A stretch of 29,966 nt of DNA, taken from NCBI GenBank assembly GCA_035499215.1, contig DATJZH010000061.1:1-29966 (forward strand), in the 5' to 3' direction. The stretch comes from DATJZH01 sp035499215 (GTDB taxonomy: Bacteria; Actinomycetota; Actinomycetes; Streptosporangiales; Streptosporangiaceae). The notes beneath the pieces are model-generated. The model saw only the letters and a list, made by a program, of their open reading frames with translations, did not search any database and was not told where the DNA came from. Shown one piece after another: positions 28,725 to 29,966 of this stretch (position 1 is its first letter; each line of letters begins with the position of its first letter). The position numbers were made by a program, and so were the translations under genes.

Positions 28725-28737
28725 GCGGGAGCCAGGA

Positions 28738-29966
28738 ATGGCGCTGACCGGACGCGCGGCTCTGGCCGGGCTCGCCGGCATCCTGGTCATCCTCGCGTTC
28801 CGCACGTTCGTGGCGCTGGCCGCCGCGGACGCGCTGATTCTCGCAGCCATCGCGGCCGACGTCATCCTGGCCGCCCCCGTCCGCGGACTGGAGGTCCAGC
28901 GGTCCGGGGACACCAGGATCCTGCTCGGGCAGAGCGGGTCCGTCATCGTCACGGTGCGCAACCACGGCCGCCGTCCGCTGCGCGGCATCGTCAGGGACGC
29001 CTGGCGGCCGAGCGCCGCCGCACGGCCGGCCCGCGCGGCGGTCAGCGTGCCCGCGGGCGGCCAGGCCAGCCTGAGGACCGTCCTGGTGCCCCAGCGGCGC
29101 GGCGATGCACTGGCCGATCCGGTGACCATCCGATCACTCGGCCCGCTAGGTCTGGCGGGACGTCAGGGCCGGCATGCCGCGCCGTGGGCCGTCCGGGTGC
29201 TGCCGCCGTTTCTGAGCCGCCGGCACCTGCCGGAGAAGCTCGCCGTACTCCGGCAGCTCGACGGCCAGTACCGGTCGCTCCCGCGCGGCCAGGGCAGCGA
29301 ATTCGACTCGCTGCGCGAGTACGTGATCGGCGATGACGTCCGTTCCATCGACTGGCGGTCATCTGCCAGGCAGACCGAGGTGCTCGTGCGCACCTGGCGG
29401 CCCGAGCGGGATCGCCGCGTCATCATCGTCCTCGATACGGGCCGCACCTCGGCGGGCCGGGTCGACGGCGTGCCGCGGCTGGACACGTCGATGGATGCCG
29501 CGATGCTGCTGGCGGCGCTGGCCGCCAGGGCCGGCGACCGGGTCGACCTGCTCGCTGTCGACCGGCGGGTCCGGGCCCGGGTGGTAGGCGCCGGCCGCTG
29601 CGACGTCTTGCCTGCCTTTACCAACGCGATGGCCGTTCTGGATGCCGAGCTGATCGAGTCGGACGCCGGGGTTATGGCCAGCGCGGTGCTGGCGATGGCC
29701 CGCCAGCGGTGCCTGGTGGTGCTGATGACAGACCTGAATCAGGGCGCGATCGCCGAGGGCCTCCTGCCCAGGATCGGGGTGCTGCGAGCGCGGCACCGGC
29801 TGCTGGTCGCGGCAGTCGCCGACCCCCGGCTTGCGGAGATGGCAGCGGCACGCGGGGACACCGCCGCGGTCTATGATGCCGCAGCGGCCGAGCGGGCCAG
29901 GTCAGCGCGGGCGGTGGTGTCAGCGCTGCTGAGGCGGCGCGGCGTGACTGTCGTCGACGCGCCGCC
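28738..29966 (+). CDS. DUF58 protein (von Willebrand-like), cut by the window end
   Basis: 409 codons are visible and remain open at the edge. Two membrane helices near the N-terminus (about 7-46) precede a beta-rich region and then the DUF58 signature: GSEFDSLREYVIGDDVRSIDWRSSAR (about 187-212), followed by VRTWRPERDRRVIIVLDTGRTSAGR, whose Asp-x-Gly-x-Thr-Ser resembles a degenerate metal-site DxSxS. LVVLMTDL lies further on. Start ATG at 28738 has GGGAG upstream. This protein and the MoxR ATPase are a classical pair; the DUF58 protein is probably the ATPase's adaptor or client. Confidence 0.92.
   Translation, partial: MALTGRAALAGLAGILVILAFRTFVALAAADALILAAIAADVILAAPVRGLEVQRSGDTRILLGQSGSVIVTVRNHGRRPLRGIVRDAWRPSAAARPARAAVSVPAGGQASLRTVLVPQRRGDALADPVTIRSLGPLGLAGRQGRHAAPWAVRVLPPFLSRRHLPEKLAVLRQLDGQYRSLPRGQGSEFDSLREYVIGDDVRSIDWRSSARQTEVLVRTWRPERDRRVIIVLDTGRTSAGRVDGVPRLDTSMDAAMLLAALAARAGDRVDLLAVDRRVRARVVGAGRCDVLPAFTNAMAVLDAELIESDAGVMASAVLAMARQRCLVVLMTDLNQGAIAEGLLPRIGVLRARHRLLVAAVADPRLAEMAAARGDTAAVYDAAAAERARSARAVVSALLRRRGVTVVDAP

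Overview
The window is very GC-rich, with strong G/C bias at third codon positions, frequent GTG/TTG starts and genes packed with 4-nt start/stop overlaps. Gene content (AdnA/AdnB, MoeZ, MtrA-MtrB-LpqB, a long-form HPF, an HGxxPAAW-type protein, an Rv3235-family protein) identifies a high-GC actinobacterium. The exact lineage cannot be fixed from sequence alone; it looks closer to the Streptomyces/Streptosporangium side than to mycobacteria. It is mostly conserved chromosomal housekeeping sequence. No tRNA, rRNA, insertion sequence, prophage or CRISPR array was seen.

Layout. (1) 1-1480: a small helical protein of unknown function (minus) with a TTG start behind a triplicated Shine-Dalgarno repeat, diverging from a phosphotransferase-fold gene (plus) that carries a one-base frameshift in a G run. 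(2) 1522-12193, all minus: moeZ, an unknown membrane-anchored protein, a subtilisin-like protease, an alkyltransferase-like (ATL) protein, adnA and adnB, read right to left. Several junctions overlap by 4-7 nt, so this looks like one long transcription unit. (3) 12429-13178 (plus): an Rv3235-family protein with an internal minisatellite. (4) 13215-16097 (minus): secA, with a strong hairpin in its upstream leader. (5) 16363-16725 (plus): a small two-helix membrane protein. (6) 16809-18504 (minus): an orphan NarL-type response regulator and a long-form ribosome hibernation factor. (7) 18505-18919: a 415-bp gene-free gap where relatives often carry a ComF-family gene. (8) 18920-24389 (minus): mtnA, mtrA, mtrB and lpqB, read right to left. 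(9) 24609 to the window end (plus): a tightly overlapping operon of a polytopic membrane protein, DUF4129, DUF4350, a MoxR ATPase and a DUF58 protein cut by the window edge.

How the genes fit together. AdnA and AdnB form the actinobacterial helicase-nuclease that resects double-strand breaks. The ATL gene just upstream would flag O6-alkylguanine for nucleotide excision repair, so that part of the unit has a DNA-repair theme. MtrA, MtrB and LpqB form one envelope and cell-cycle signalling module. SecA exports proteins such as LpqB and the subtilisin. The right-hand MoxR/DUF58 cluster resembles chaperone-AAA plus von Willebrand-like modules thought to mature envelope or metal-dependent complexes. 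A theme across the window is short in-frame tandem repeats (15-, 18- and 23-bp units, plus a 13-bp non-coding one) in linkers and leaders of otherwise conserved genes.
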